DNA of 64,000 nucleotides from Lonepinella koalarum (GCF_004565475.1 NZ_SRHX01000004.1:1-64000); one strand, 5' to 3'; positions 19,019-30,181 are shown, counted from the stretch's first letter. Program-made: numbers and translations. Notes: generated from the letters alone by a model not told the origin.

Positions 19019-19043
19019 AAAAAGAGGCTGATCGCCTCTTTTT
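19019..19043. terminator. attenuating terminator between dctP and dctQ
   Basis: AAAAAGAGGC (19019-19028) pairs perfectly with GCCTCTTTTT (19034-19043) around a 5-base loop. In the direction of transcription (minus strand) the stem ends in a T run. Being inside the operon it should stop part of the dctP transcripts. Confidence 0.75.
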
Positions 19044-19062
19044 TAAATACAACTCATCTAAC

Positions 19063-20130
<1,068 letters not shown>

Positions 20131-20179
20131 TTACAAATAACAATATATTTACACTTTGTAAACATTCTCTTTTCAAATA

Positions 20180-20195
20180 TGTGACGAAGATCTCA
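20180..20195. promoter_or_regulatory. possible CRP site upstream of dctP
   Basis: TGTGA-N6-TCTCA matches 9 of 10 half-site bases of the CRP consensus. A TATAAT-like box lies between it and dctP. It also sits just past the stop codon of the symporter gene. Confidence 0.4.
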
Positions 20196-20214
20196 TTTTA
20201 AAATAAAATAGGCT

Positions 20215-21615
20215 TTATTTCATTGTGGTTTCCAATTCAAGATCATGAATGCCAACGCTATCATCTAGTGTTTTATTATGCAAACGATGAAAATAATCTT
20301 TGGTTTCATTAATAACCACATGACGTAACCCAATTAATGCGACAAGATTCGGAAACGCCATTAAACCATTGACAATATCGGCTAAAATCCAAATGGTTTG
20401 TAGCTCAATGAAAGCACCACCTGCCACTAATAAAATAAAAATCGTACGATAAACTTTAATACCACGAATATCAAACAGATACACAAAACAACGTTCACCG
20501 TAATAGCACCAACCTAAAATAGTGGTGAATGCAAAAAACAACAAACCAATCGTCACAATGGTTGCCCCAATGCTTGTGCCTAAACCTTGTGCGAAAGCTA
20601 AATTTGTGGCTGCCGCCCCTTCCACAGTGCCATTCCATACGCCCGTGATCACTAACACTAATCCCGTCATAGAACAGACAATAATGGTATCCAGAAACGT
20701 CCCCGTCATGGAGATTAAACCTTGACGAACGGGTTCTTTAGTCTGTGCAGCCGCCGCTGCAATCGGTGCAGATCCCAAGCCTGATTCATTAGAAAAAATC
20801 CCCCTAGCTACCCCTGCTTGAATCGCTTTCATGACGGTTAATCCTAATACTCCACCAAGGGCAGATTGCGGATTAAAAGCACTTGCTACGATTAATGCTA
20901 TGGCTGCAGGTACTTTATCTGCATTCAGGACTAAAATCACGCAAGATGTTGTTACATATAAAATTGCCATAAACGGCACAATTAATGTGGAAACAGTGGC
21001 AATGCGTTTTACTCCCCCTAAAATAATAGCCGCCACCAGCACCGTCATTACCGCAGCAGAGATAACCACTGGCACACTAAACGTATCTTGCATTGCATGG
21101 GTGATAGCATTAATTTGTGGGAATGTTCCAATCCCAAACCACGCCACTAACACCCCAAACACAGCGAATAATTTAGCCAGCCATTTAATCCCAAGTCCAC
21201 GTTCAATATAGTACATCGGACCACCCGCCATAAAGCCGTTTTTATCGCGTACACGGTATTTCACCGCTAACAAACCTTCGGCATATTTGGTCGCCATGCC
21301 AAGTAAAGCGACCAACCACATCCAAAACATCGCCCCTGGTCCACCCGCCTGAATAGCTGTAGCAACACCGACAATATTTCCTGTTCCGATAGTGGCAGAA
21401 AGTGCAGTACAAAGTGCAGCAAAAGCAGATACATCGCCCGACTGCCCATTGCCTTGCTCACGTTTAAACATATAGCCCAACGCCCTTGGCAACTGCACAA
21501 TTTGAATAAAACCAAGACGCAAGGTTAAATAAAGCCCCGTACCTGATAACAAAATCAGCAACGGCGGTCCCCAAATAAAGCTATCAATAGTGGATAATAA
21601 TTCTGAAATTAACAT
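20215..21615 (-). CDS. alanine/glycine:cation symporter (AGCS family)
   Basis: A 466-residue sodium-coupled amino acid carrier with about 11-12 membrane helices. Family signatures: GTGNIVGVATAIQAGGPGAMFWMW near residue 77, GGPMYYIERGLG near 130 and GIFSNESGLGSAPIAAAAA near 270. Members import alanine or glycine. The gene is preceded by a tandem glycine riboswitch, which argues for glycine as substrate or signal. It is read toward dctP. Confidence 0.93.
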   Translation of the reverse strand: MLISELLSTIDSFIWGPPLLILLSGTGLYLTLRLGFIQIVQLPRALGYMFKREQGNGQSGDVSAFAALCTALSATIGTGNIVGVATAIQAGGPGAMFWMWLVALLGMATKYAEGLLAVKYRVRDKNGFMAGGPMYYIERGLGIKWLAKLFAVFGVLVAWFGIGTFPQINAITHAMQDTFSVPVVISAAVMTVLVAAIILGGVKRIATVSTLIVPFMAILYVTTSCVILVLNADKVPAAIALIVASAFNPQSALGGVLGLTVMKAIQAGVARGIFSNESGLGSAPIAAAAAQTKEPVRQGLISMTGTFLDTIIVCSMTGLVLVITGVWNGTVEGAAATNLAFAQGLGTSIGATIVTIGLLFFAFTTILGWCYYGERCFVYLFDIRGIKVYRTIFILLVAGGAFIELQTIWILADIVNGLMAFPNLVALIGLRHVVINETKDYFHRLHNKTLDDSVGIHDLELETTMK

Positions 21616-21689
21616 AATGATTCTCGTAAAAATTTAAACAATTTATTACAAGGCAGCGGAAAGCATTGAAGAATACGCCCCAAACAGCG

Positions 21690-21915
21690 TAAATACTGGA
21701 ATTGTCTTTCTGCCCCTGTCCTTTTGCCTGAGCGTTTGAAGTGTTTGTTTTACAACAAAAATCACTCTTTCGCCTTCGGCGTTCCGCGACATTATTTTGA
21801 ATGTGCGAAATCTCTCCAAGGGTTCGTCCACTAGCAGTCCTTGCTGACATGATTCTTAATAGTCAGCACCTGAAAGATTTTACCTCGTCGGTATAGGGTC
21901 AATTCCCTATTCTCC
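21690..21915 (-). promoter_or_regulatory. tandem glycine riboswitch
   Basis: On the minus strand, aptamer 2 (about 21708-21820) shows GGAGAGA, CGCCGAAGGCG and CTCAGGCAAAAGGACAGG, the glycine aptamer core. A more degenerate aptamer 1 lies upstream (about 21843-21914) with GGAGAATAGGG, ACCGACGAGGTAAAA and CTTTCAGGT. The order and spacing fit a tandem riboswitch in the leader of the AGCS symporter. The roughly 75 bases between aptamer 2 and the start codon should hold the expression platform; I see no classical terminator there. Confidence 0.9.
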
Positions 21916-21960
21916 AACTAGCTTCAACCGAACTAATTTTTACTTTATTTCATCAAGAAA

Positions 21961-22009
21961 AAAGTGCGGTCAATTCTAGCAAAAATTTTGCAAAATTCAA
22001 CCGCACTTT
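21961..22009. terminator. inverted uptake-signal terminator
   Basis: AAAGTGCGGT (21961-21970) and ACCGCACTTT (22000-22009) form a perfect 10-bp stem just after the acetyltransferase gene, a common terminator arrangement in Haemophilus. Confidence 0.7.
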
Positions 22010-22022
22010 ACCTGTTTTGTAC

Positions 22023-22289
22023 TTATTTTGTTTCTCGTTCCCACTTTCTCGCAATATAGCTACAACTTGGTATCAAGTTTAGATCTTTTTCCCGAATAAA
22101 CGCTACCAATGCTTGATATAATTTATCCGCCATACCTTGCCCACGCAGCACTTCTGACACATAAGTATGATTAGCATTAATGGTTTGATTATCCACGAAA
22201 AAATAGGTTAATTCAGCGATCTTGTTGCCATTATCGTCCAAAACAAAAAATTCGCCTTGCTCATTGTTGTGTTGGTGTTGAATATTCAT
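22023..22289 (-). CDS. small GNAT-type N-acetyltransferase
   Basis: An 88-residue protein of the short GNAT (YidJ/Acetyltransf_CG) family. The acetyl-CoA binding segment EVLRGQGMADKLYQALV at about 46-62 and the conserved LNLIPSCSYI near the end are visible. Substrate unknown. It lies 2 bases after yacG and is probably co-transcribed with coaE-yacG. Confidence 0.8.
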   Translation of the reverse strand: MNIQHQHNNEQGEFFVLDDNGNKIAELTYFFVDNQTINANHTYVSEVLRGQGMADKLYQALVAFIREKDLNLIPSCSYIARKWERETK

Positions 22290-22291
22290 GT

Positions 22292-23105
<814 letters not shown>

Positions 23106-23130
23106 TTATTCTCCGTTCGTGATTTTTTCG

Positions 23131-23829
23131 CTATCCTACCATATTTGCCCCTAACATAAAAACCTGCCCAATCACTAAAAATGGAGCAAAAGGCAAATAA
23201 TCTATTTTCTCCCCTTTTAGCCATTTGATGCCTGCAAAAATCAACCCCGAACAACACGCCACAAAAATCAAATATGGTAATTGTTGCCAGTCATAAAAAC
23301 TGCTTAATGCTGCGATTAGCCAATAATCACCACGTCCCAAAGCATCTTGATGATAATAACACTGTGCAAGATAAAAAATCAGATAAAATGCTCCAAACCC
23401 AATTAACAGGCTTTGCAGAGATTGTTCAAGGGAAATAGGCGTAAATTGAAAATATGCACCCGATACACCTAATGCCATTAAACATTGGCAATGTGTTACT
23501 GAAATAAATTGATAGTGTCCGTCAATTTTGGCAATTAGAAATAATAGCACACCCGAAGTTAGCCAAAATAACGCTTGTATTGGATTAATAAAATAATAGG
23601 CGTTTAACCCAAAGAGTATCGCTCCAACCAAAAAATACAGCCAAAATCCAGCGCACTTTATCGGCATTAAACGAGAGTTTTCGGGGCAAACCTGCGGTGC
23701 ATTGTCAGGAAAAAGATCCACATAGCTTTGATAGATTTCCTGTTGAATTTGTGTGGCTAAATTTTGCAAATAATAACGTACAAGGGTTACTACGATGCCA
23801 CCTAACAGAAAAAATCCTAATATTATCAT
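23131..23829 (-). CDS. pilD: prepilin peptidase (type IV pilus)
   Basis: Aspartic membrane peptidase that removes the leader from prepilins. The 232-residue protein has about 6-7 membrane segments and the two catalytic aspartates: Asp103 in AKIDGHY and Asp168 in the GRGD motif. It lacks the cytosolic cysteine-rich loop of longer homologues, as in other Pasteurellaceae. Overlaps pilC by 4 bases, so the genes are translationally coupled. Confidence 0.9.
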   Translation of the reverse strand: MIILGFFLLGGIVVTLVRYYLQNLATQIQQEIYQSYVDLFPDNAPQVCPENSRLMPIKCAGFWLYFLVGAILFGLNAYYFINPIQALFWLTSGVLLFLIAKIDGHYQFISVTHCQCLMALGVSGAYFQFTPISLEQSLQSLLIGFGAFYLIFYLAQCYYHQDALGRGDYWLIAALSSFYDWQQLPYLIFVACCSGLIFAGIKWLKGEKIDYLPFAPFLVIGQVFMLGANMVG

Positions 23830-25046
23830 TGAATTAACGAACCCATATTAAAGATCGGCAAATACATTCCCAACATAATCAAACCAATCAGTCCACCAAT
23901 CACCACCATTAACAATGGCTCTAACATTTGTGAAAGCAGATCAATTTTATGATCGAGCTGTTGCTGATAACTCTCTGCAATATGCAGTAACATTTGCGAA
24001 AGTTGTCCCGATTGCTCGCCCACCTGCAACATTTGTTGAGCTTGCATCGGAAATAATTCTGCTCCCACTGCTACTGAAAAAGCATAGCCGTGTGTAATCC
24101 AATGAAGCATAGACTGAATTTCTTGAATTAAAGTTAAATCCCCTTGTAATTCGATCTTGTTTTGCCAAGTTTTCTTTTGGGGTAAAAATGACTGCAATGC
24201 TTGATTTAATGGCACACCTGATTTCAGCATTAAGTGCAAGCCTCGACAAAATCCTACCAACCTAGAAAGCTGTACAATATTGCCTAACATGGGGGTGTTA
24301 GAGATTAATTTTATTTTGAGTTGATTCAGCCAGATCGATGATTTTAATTGACGTTTAATCAGAATAATAATGCCAACAATCAACACAGCAATGAGCCAAA
24401 AATACTGCTGTAACAGATCCGATAAAAATAACAATACTTGAGTAAAAAACGGTAGTTGGGCTTGATTATCACCATACATATCGGCAAATTGTGGCACAAT
24501 AAAAATCAGTAAAAGTGCGGTCAATATCACAGAGATACCGAGTACCATCATCGGATACAACAAGATTTTCTGCAATTTTCGTTGTAATGCCACCGATTGT
24601 TGACGATGCTCGGCGATTTGATTACACACCGTTGCCAGTTTACCCGTCATTTCACCGACTTGAATTAATTGGCGTTCTTGTAAGGTTAAAAATTGCCCTT
24701 GATTCTGTAATGCCTGAGAAAAAGATAACCCTGTTTCAATTTGATTTAATAGCTGATGTAACCACGAATTTAACTGAATATTGGTACAATTTTGCAATAA
24801 AATCAATAAGCTATTTTTTAACGGAACAGAAGATTTTAATAAAATGGCTAATTGTAGTAAGGTATCACAAATTTCTGCCTGATTCGGTTTAGTGGATAAT
24901 TGCCAGTTTTGCTGTAATTTAATTTGCTGTAAACCTCGGTTTAATAATTGTTGACGTGCGATTTGTTCACTTTCCGCAATTAAAACGCCTTTTTGTTTTT
25001 GATTTAACCGATTAATACCTTGCCAGTGGTACATTTTGAGTTTCAT
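23826..25046 (-). CDS. pilC: type IV pilus inner-membrane platform protein
   Basis: GspF/PilC family polytopic protein that anchors the assembly ATPase, 406 residues. Two repeated T2SSF domains of about 120 residues are visible, each with a QVGEMTGKL or QVGEQSGQL motif near its centre; three membrane helices (about 165-185, 215-230 and 380-400). It overlaps pilB and pilD by 4 bases each. Needed for DNA uptake in Haemophilus. Confidence 0.93.
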   Translation of the reverse strand: MKLKMYHWQGINRLNQKQKGVLIAESEQIARQQLLNRGLQQIKLQQNWQLSTKPNQAEICDTLLQLAILLKSSVPLKNSLLILLQNCTNIQLNSWLHQLLNQIETGLSFSQALQNQGQFLTLQERQLIQVGEMTGKLATVCNQIAEHRQQSVALQRKLQKILLYPMMVLGISVILTALLLIFIVPQFADMYGDNQAQLPFFTQVLLFLSDLLQQYFWLIAVLIVGIIILIKRQLKSSIWLNQLKIKLISNTPMLGNIVQLSRLVGFCRGLHLMLKSGVPLNQALQSFLPQKKTWQNKIELQGDLTLIQEIQSMLHWITHGYAFSVAVGAELFPMQAQQMLQVGEQSGQLSQMLLHIAESYQQQLDHKIDLLSQMLEPLLMVVIGGLIGLIMLGMYLPIFNMGSLIQ

Positions 25047-26455
25047 TTTGTCCCCTGCCCTAATACTCGTTGAATTTCCGCTAAATCCGTCACACCTTGC
25101 TCCACCTTTTGCAACCCTGCTTGTTGTAACTGATTAAAATCCAACTGATAACCTTGCTCTGGATCAGGTTGTAAAAATTGATAAATCCCGATTCGCCCTT
25201 TATAGCCCTGATGACAATCACAAGAATGTTCGCTTTTTCCACCGCACTTTTGGCAACGTTTCCGAATCAGACGTTGTGCAATCACTAACAATAAGCTGTT
25301 GTCAATTTCGTGTTGCTTTATACCTAACTGTAACAAGCGTGGAATAGCGGACGGCGCATCATTGGTATGCAGCGTGGAAAGCACGAGATGTCCCGTTTGA
25401 GAAGCTCGTAATGCCATGGCGGCACTTTCTTCATCACGAATTTCACCGAGCATAATAATATCGGGATCTTGGCGTAAAAAAGTACGCAATAACCGACTAA
25501 AATCTAAACCAATTTGTGGATTGACTTGGCTTTGAATAATGCCAGACAATGGAATCTCAATAGGATCTTCCGCGGTCATAATATGTTTTTCTGGACGATT
25601 TAAATAAGAAAGTGCGGTGTAAAGGGTGATACTTTTTCCACTTCCCGTAGGTCCTGTCACCAAAATCAAACCTTGCGGTTGATTAAGGGCGTGTTTAAAA
25701 CGTTCCTGCTGCTGATCATTCATACCCAGATCGGCAAATGCAAATTGTACTGGCTTATTTTGTTGCACCCGCAATACCGCTTTTTCCCCTAATGGGGTTG
25801 GTAAGGTGGAAAGACGAAAATCTAAAATATCAGAAAAGGTGGTTTTAAAATGAAAACGTCCGTCTTGCGGTAAACGGGTTTCGCTAATATCAAGTTTGGC
25901 TAATAATTTTAAACGTGAAATCACCCTGCTAGATAATGCCAAGGCAACTGGCGATTGGTATTGTAATACACCATCAATACGAAAACGCACTTGCAAATGT
26001 TGGCTTTGTGGCTCAAGGTGAATATCAGATGCTCGTTGCTGCAACGCACTTTCAAAAATCCGATTCAGCAACTGAATCACGGGTTCATCTGATTGTTGAG
26101 CAGAATGCTTTTCTTCGTTTAAATCTTGCTGTTGAACATGGTAAAAAACCGGACTTTCTTGTACCATTAAAGATTGTGGAGCTAAGGCTTGCAATAAATC
26201 TTTCAATACCTGTGTTTCCAACAACACAGGTTCGATCATTTTTCCTGTTAGGAAAGAAAAGGTTTCACATGCGGATAAATTGTTGAGGCTATCCAACCCA
26301 AGCCACAAACAAGATTCATCTTCTGCCAATGGACAAGCCAGATAGCGGATTAAAATTGCCTGTTGTTGCTGATTTTGTTGCCATAACTGCGATGAAATTT
26401 GAAATATTGTTCCATCGACACTGACAACATTTGGGTTAGATAAACTGGCTTGCAT
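25043..26455 (-). CDS. pilB: type IV pilus assembly ATPase
   Basis: GspE/PilB secretion ATPase that powers pilus extension, 470 residues. Visible are SDIHLEP near 143, the Walker A loop GPTGSGKS at 268-275, the Asp box (TAEDPIE), Walker B DIIMLGEIRDEE at 332-343 and GHLVLSTLHTNDA. A C-terminal cysteine cluster (CQKCGGKSEHSCDC) is the family's zinc site. The N-terminal domain is shorter than in Pseudomonas PilB. It overlaps pilC by 4 bases. Confidence 0.95.
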   Translation of the reverse strand: MQASLSNPNVVSVDGTIFQISSQLWQQNQQQQAILIRYLACPLAEDESCLWLGLDSLNNLSACETFSFLTGKMIEPVLLETQVLKDLLQALAPQSLMVQESPVFYHVQQQDLNEEKHSAQQSDEPVIQLLNRIFESALQQRASDIHLEPQSQHLQVRFRIDGVLQYQSPVALALSSRVISRLKLLAKLDISETRLPQDGRFHFKTTFSDILDFRLSTLPTPLGEKAVLRVQQNKPVQFAFADLGMNDQQQERFKHALNQPQGLILVTGPTGSGKSITLYTALSYLNRPEKHIMTAEDPIEIPLSGIIQSQVNPQIGLDFSRLLRTFLRQDPDIIMLGEIRDEESAAMALRASQTGHLVLSTLHTNDAPSAIPRLLQLGIKQHEIDNSLLLVIAQRLIRKRCQKCGGKSEHSCDCHQGYKGRIGIYQFLQPDPEQGYQLDFNQLQQAGLQKVEQGVTDLAEIQRVLGQGTK

Positions 26456-26457
26456 GG

Positions 26458-26931
26458 CTAGTTACTCGTGCTAGTATTCGTGCTTGTGCTACAAAAACCC
26501 GATGGGAATAATTCAGTATTTGAACCACAGTTTGCCGTCCAAGTGACGCCCTCTTTAGCAGAACCACTAGCAGTTAATGTGTAACTCACATCACTTACAC
26601 TACCATTACCAGTCACCGTAATTACCCCACTCGCCACCGAAACAGATTTTACATATTTGCCTTTTGCTGTTGTAGTATTGGCTTGAATACCATGTTGACC
26701 ACCTGAGCAATTCTTAACAGCATCTTGATTATATACACAAAGTTCAACTTCCGAGCGATAGGGCGCAGCAGCCTGCAATAATTCAGAAATGGCTGCTTTT
26801 TTGGTATAATTTTGATAAGACGGAATAGCAATAGTGGCTAAAATGGCGACGATAGCGATGACGATCATTAATTCAATGAGGGTAAAACCTTTTTTGAATG
26901 AAATGTTGTGTGAAGTGTAGCTAAAATTCAT
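26458..26931 (-). CDS. pilA: type IV pilin PilA
   Basis: Major pilin subunit, 157 residues. A 15-residue leader ends KKG, cleavage follows Gly15 and mature residue 5 is the invariant glutamate (FTLIE). The hydrophobic N-terminal helix runs to about residue 40. Two cysteine pairs in the C-terminal domain (near 65-75 and 135-147) probably form disulfides. The tail is Ser/Thr/Asn-rich. It heads pilABCD, divergent from ampD, as in H. influenzae, where the operon is part of the competence regulon. Confidence 0.95.
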   Translation of the reverse strand: MNFSYTSHNISFKKGFTLIELMIVIAIVAILATIAIPSYQNYTKKAAISELLQAAAPYRSEVELCVYNQDAVKNCSGGQHGIQANTTTAKGKYVKSVSVASGVITVTGNGSVSDVSYTLTASGSAKEGVTWTANCGSNTELFPSGFCSTSTNTSTSN

Positions 26932-27010
26932 AAATTTTCCTTACAATTAAAATAAACGAATCACACTTTGCCTGCTAGTTTAAAATTTGGCAAAATTCTG
27001 TTATTAAGTT

Positions 27011-27026
27011 TGGAATCAAGATCACA
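27011..27026 (-). promoter_or_regulatory. possible CRP/Sxy site upstream of pilA
   Basis: Read toward pilA: TGTGA-N6-TTCCA, one perfect CRP half and one poor half, about 80 bases before the pilA ATG. The competence (CRP-S) consensus has TGCGA, so this is not a textbook CRP-S site. Confidence 0.35.
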
Positions 27027-27054
27027 AAAATCACTTTTTTATAGGTAAAAACCG

Positions 27055-27600
27055 ATGAAAAACAATAAGCAAGGTTGGCTCGAAAATATCCGCCATTTAA
27101 CATCACCGCACTTTGATAAACGCCCTGATCCGCAAGATGTCTCACTGTTGGTGATCCATTACATCAGTTTGCCCCCGGAACAATTTGGTGGTAACTTTGT
27201 GGATGATTTTTTTCTTGGTAAACTTAATCCAACTGCACACCCTTATTTTAAAGAAATTTATCAAGTACGCGTCTCGACCCATTTTTTCATTGACAGAAAT
27301 GGACGAATTACACAATATGTAAGCCTACAAGATCGTGCATGGCACGCTGGTGTTTCTTGCTTTCAGGGACGAAATAAATGTAATGACTATTCTATAGGAA
27401 TTGAACTTGAAGGGAGCAATGAGCAACCTTTTACTGAGCAACAATATGCAAAATTAACTCAACTTACTCAGCAAATTATGGCATTATATCCACAGATCAC
27501 CACAGATAGAATTGTGGGGCATAGTGATATTGCACCAGAACGAAAAATCGATCCCGGTCGCTATTTTGAGTGGGATAACTATTTAAAATCATTAGGATAA
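27055..27600 (+). CDS. ampD: anhydro-N-acetylmuramyl-L-alanine amidase AmpD
   Basis: Cytosolic zinc amidase that cuts anhydro-muropeptides in cell-wall recycling; the released tripeptide is the substrate of Mpl. The 181-residue protein shows the zinc ligands His35 (VIHYIS), His156 (VGHSDIAP) and Asp166, and the conserved Glu117 in GIELEG. It faces pilA and is followed by a HAD phosphatase gene after 3 bases. Confidence 0.95.
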   Translation: MKNNKQGWLENIRHLTSPHFDKRPDPQDVSLLVIHYISLPPEQFGGNFVDDFFLGKLNPTAHPYFKEIYQVRVSTHFFIDRNGRITQYVSLQDRAWHAGVSCFQGRNKCNDYSIGIELEGSNEQPFTEQQYAKLTQLTQQIMALYPQITTDRIVGHSDIAPERKIDPGRYFEWDNYLKSLG

Positions 27601-27603
27601 ATC

Positions 27604-28254
27604 ATGACAATAAAATATGTAATTTTTGATATGGACGGTGTATTAGTGGATAGTGAACCTTTTTGGGCGGAATCCCAAATTGAAACCCTAGCACAATATG
27701 GCGTACATATTACCGAACCAGACTGCGAAAAATATACGCGCGGTGTACGAGTAGATGAATTAGCGACAATTTGGTGCGAAATGTTTAATCTTGCCATACA
27801 AAGCACCGCACTTCGCAACCAAATTGTGGATACTGTGTGCCAGAAAATCAGCGCAAATGCACAACCGATGGACGGTGTCTATGAATTATTAGATTTTCTA
27901 AAAGAAAAGCATATTCCAGTTGCTTTAGCGACTTCATCAGATCGCCAAGTCATTAAAGCCGTTTTTGATAAATTGAATTTTTGGGATTATTTCCCGATTC
28001 AATGCACCGCAGCGGATGAAGAACTGGCTAAACCCCATCCTGCGGTTTATTTAACTGCGGTCAAAGCCTTAAATGCCAAGGTGAAAGATTGCATGATTAT
28101 TGAAGATAGTGTAACGGGTTTAATTGCTGCCAAAGCGGCAAATGTGCGTACGTTTATCGTAAATGAAAAATTTAATGATGAACGCTTTGCTATTGCCGAT
28201 GAAAGAATGGCATCTTTGAGAGATGTGTTGGCGAAACTGAAAATGGAGTTGTAA
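27604..28254 (+). CDS. hxpB: HAD-family sugar phosphatase (YniC/HxpB-like)
   Basis: HAD superfamily subfamily IA phosphatase, 216 residues. Motif I DMDGVLVDSE with the nucleophile Asp9 and acid Asp11, motif II ATSSDR, motif III Lys in AKPHPAVY and motif IV EDSVTG are all present. The pattern fits the hexitol/2-deoxyglucose-6-phosphate phosphatase group. Co-transcribed with ampD (3-base gap); a terminator follows. Confidence 0.8.
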   Translation: MTIKYVIFDMDGVLVDSEPFWAESQIETLAQYGVHITEPDCEKYTRGVRVDELATIWCEMFNLAIQSTALRNQIVDTVCQKISANAQPMDGVYELLDFLKEKHIPVALATSSDRQVIKAVFDKLNFWDYFPIQCTAADEELAKPHPAVYLTAVKALNAKVKDCMIIEDSVTGLIAAKAANVRTFIVNEKFNDERFAIADERMASLRDVLAKLKMEL

Positions 28255-28262
28255 TCCGAACA

Positions 28263-28293
28263 AAAGGCTATTCCCAGTCAGAATAGCCTTTCT
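28263..28293. terminator. bidirectional intrinsic terminator
   Basis: AAAGGCTATTC and GAATAGCCTTT form an 11-bp perfect stem with a 7-base loop between the convergent hxpB and bamE. Confidence 0.85.
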
Positions 28294-28332
28294 TATCTCA
28301 CAAACTGCGGTGCAAATCCACAACGTTTTGAC

Positions 28333-28749
28333 CTATTTCCAGAACTGCCACCAACGTTTACCCTCACTGCCTTCTGTTGCTTCAATAATGGCATTGTTAA
28401 CTTCTTGTTTCTCAACATCTGGTAATGGCTTATCTAAATCCGTATTCGTCACAATGCCCTTGGTATCAAAATTCACAATAAAATTGTGTTGCACAGGATC
28501 TTCATAAGCATGTTGTTGTAAATACACATAATACCAAGTGTTATCACTAAATGGATCGATTAAAACAGGCGTACCTAACAAATATTGCACCTGTTCTTTG
28601 GTCATACCCACCTGTACTTTTTGCACCGTGGCGGACTCCAAATAATTACCTTGTGGTACGTCAATACGATAGACAATTTTGTTTACGCCTGAACAAGCTG
28701 AAACACTTAACGCAAGGGCGATAATTGCTGCCATTGATTTTAATTGCAT
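28333..28749 (-). CDS. bamE: outer membrane assembly lipoprotein BamE
   Basis: Small lipoprotein (SmpA/OmlA) of the BAM complex, 138 residues. The signal ends in the lipobox LSVSAC with lipidated Cys19. The domain contains RIDVPQGNYLE, VGMTKEQVQYLLGTP and the WYYVY segment typical of the family. An AGGTAG lies upstream of the start. It follows yejK on the same strand. Confidence 0.93.
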   Translation of the reverse strand: MQLKSMAAIIALALSVSACSGVNKIVYRIDVPQGNYLESATVQKVQVGMTKEQVQYLLGTPVLIDPFSDNTWYYVYLQQHAYEDPVQHNFIVNFDTKGIVTNTDLDKPLPDVEKQEVNNAIIEATEGSEGKRWWQFWK

Positions 28750-28811
28750 TTTTCTACCTTTTTTCTCTTTTTATAATCGTGATAATACCGAAACTCTTGT
28801 CCGTTGCCAAA

Positions 28812-29831
28812 TTAATTTTGATTTTTTAAATTACGCTGCAATTGATCTCGCAAATTGGCTGGCAAACCTTTAATGGTGATGGTATCGTTTTGTTCATCCC
28901 AAATAATGCGATGATTAATTAATTCCGCATCAAAACTAAGTGTCACCCCTTTGCCTGAACCTGAAAATTTAGCTAAGGCTTTTAATGTCGCGGGTACAGG
29001 CGGAATTTGCTCGGCTAAATCATAATCCTGCTGTTGAGCAAACTCCACAAAAGAACGCTCATTTAGAGTCGGTAATTCTTCGGAAAGTTCCCGCAATTCA
29101 ATTTCATCCCCAGAATTTATTTGCCCTTTGCAATAGTCAAACACATGCTTTTTCACCGCTTGGGTTTGTTCACTGTTTAACTCACCTTGTTCACAATAAT
29201 CGCTTACCGCTTGCAATAAACATTGGTTTTGCACTTTTGGGTTTAAGCCCTCTTCTGCACCTAAAAAATCCATAAAGAAATCACTGATTTTGCGGCCAAC
29301 TCGCCCTTTAATAAAAGTGAGATAACGATCAGAGTTGGCATTGATGTGTAAATCCGTTAAATTAATTCGCGCCGCAATATCAAATTGATTAATATTCAAA
29401 TATTGCGTACGATGAATGTCCAATTTATCATCCACCAACATACTCACACGACTGTCTAACAAAGCAATAAACAAATAATCCGTCGCTAAAAAATTATACT
29501 GGCACAATACAAATGTGCCACTTTCTGCAAAAGGATATTTGCTCAATTCAGCGGCTAATAATTGGGTGGATTGATAACTAAAGGAGAGAAAATCCGTTTC
29601 CTTTTCCAATAAACGATTCAATGCTTGAGCAAAAACCGATTGCGCTTTAAAAATGCCGTAGCCTTTGGCTTTACTTTGATACACCTGATGCAATTCCAAC
29701 ATTAACTGCTCCACTTCGGGCGTAATCGGCAATAATGCTTCACGTAAAACGCTTTCTAGTGCAATTTGATCCGTTTCAGTCGGATTTTTAATAATTTGAT
29801 GTAATACAATTTGATTAACGGCGATGCTCAT
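28812..29831 (-). CDS. yejK: nucleoid-associated protein YejK
   Basis: NdpA/YejK family, 339 residues, a nucleoid-bound protein that interacts with topoisomerase IV in E. coli. Family sequences are visible at the start ([11 protein letters not shown]), in the middle ([22 protein letters not shown]) and at the C-terminus (LPANLRDQL). Divergent from yejL-yejM. Confidence 0.93.
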   Translation of the reverse strand: MSIAVNQIVLHQIIKNPTETDQIALESVLREALLPITPEVEQLMLELHQVYQSKAKGYGIFKAQSVFAQALNRLLEKETDFLSFSYQSTQLLAAELSKYPFAESGTFVLCQYNFLATDYLFIALLDSRVSMLVDDKLDIHRTQYLNINQFDIAARINLTDLHINANSDRYLTFIKGRVGRKISDFFMDFLGAEEGLNPKVQNQCLLQAVSDYCEQGELNSEQTQAVKKHVFDYCKGQINSGDEIELRELSEELPTLNERSFVEFAQQQDYDLAEQIPPVPATLKALAKFSGSGKGVTLSFDAELINHRIIWDEQNDTITIKGLPANLRDQLQRNLKNQN

Positions 29832-29939
29832 TTTTTCTACTTTATCATTTGCAAATACTAAAATTCTGCTAATTATAACCGCACTTTAAGCAAAAATGTG
29901 GTAGTATTTGCAAATACATTGTTAAAAATTAGCGTTATT

Positions 29940-30161
29940 ATGGCAAGCAACTCAAAATATCAAGATAAACAAGTAGATACCATTCTAAATGAGATGATCG
30001 TCGTATTAGAAAAACATCAAGCTCCCGTGGACTTATCCTTAATGGTGTTAGGTAATATGGTGACTAATTTGTTAATCAGTAGCGTAGGCAAAAATCAACA
30101 AATTGCCTTGGCTCAAGCCTTTTCTGACGCGTTAATGAATTCGGTTAAAACGGCGAAATAA
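29940..30161 (+). CDS. yejL: UPF0352 protein YejL
   Basis: A 73-residue conserved protein of unknown function. DLSLMVLGNMVTNLL is the family signature. The start at 29940 gives the family length; a longer frame from 29898 lacks similarity. Usually encoded between yejK and yejM, as here. Confidence 0.9.
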   Translation: MASNSKYQDKQVDTILNEMIVVLEKHQAPVDLSLMVLGNMVTNLLISSVGKNQQIALAQAFSDALMNSVKTAK

Positions 30162-30181
30162 CAACGAATTAAGAGTGTGTT

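Noticed and set aside
21584-21850. 88-codon frame upstream of the AGCS symporter as a gene
   Set aside because: It lies over the glycine riboswitch and has no protein-like similarity; the RNA explains the sequence better.
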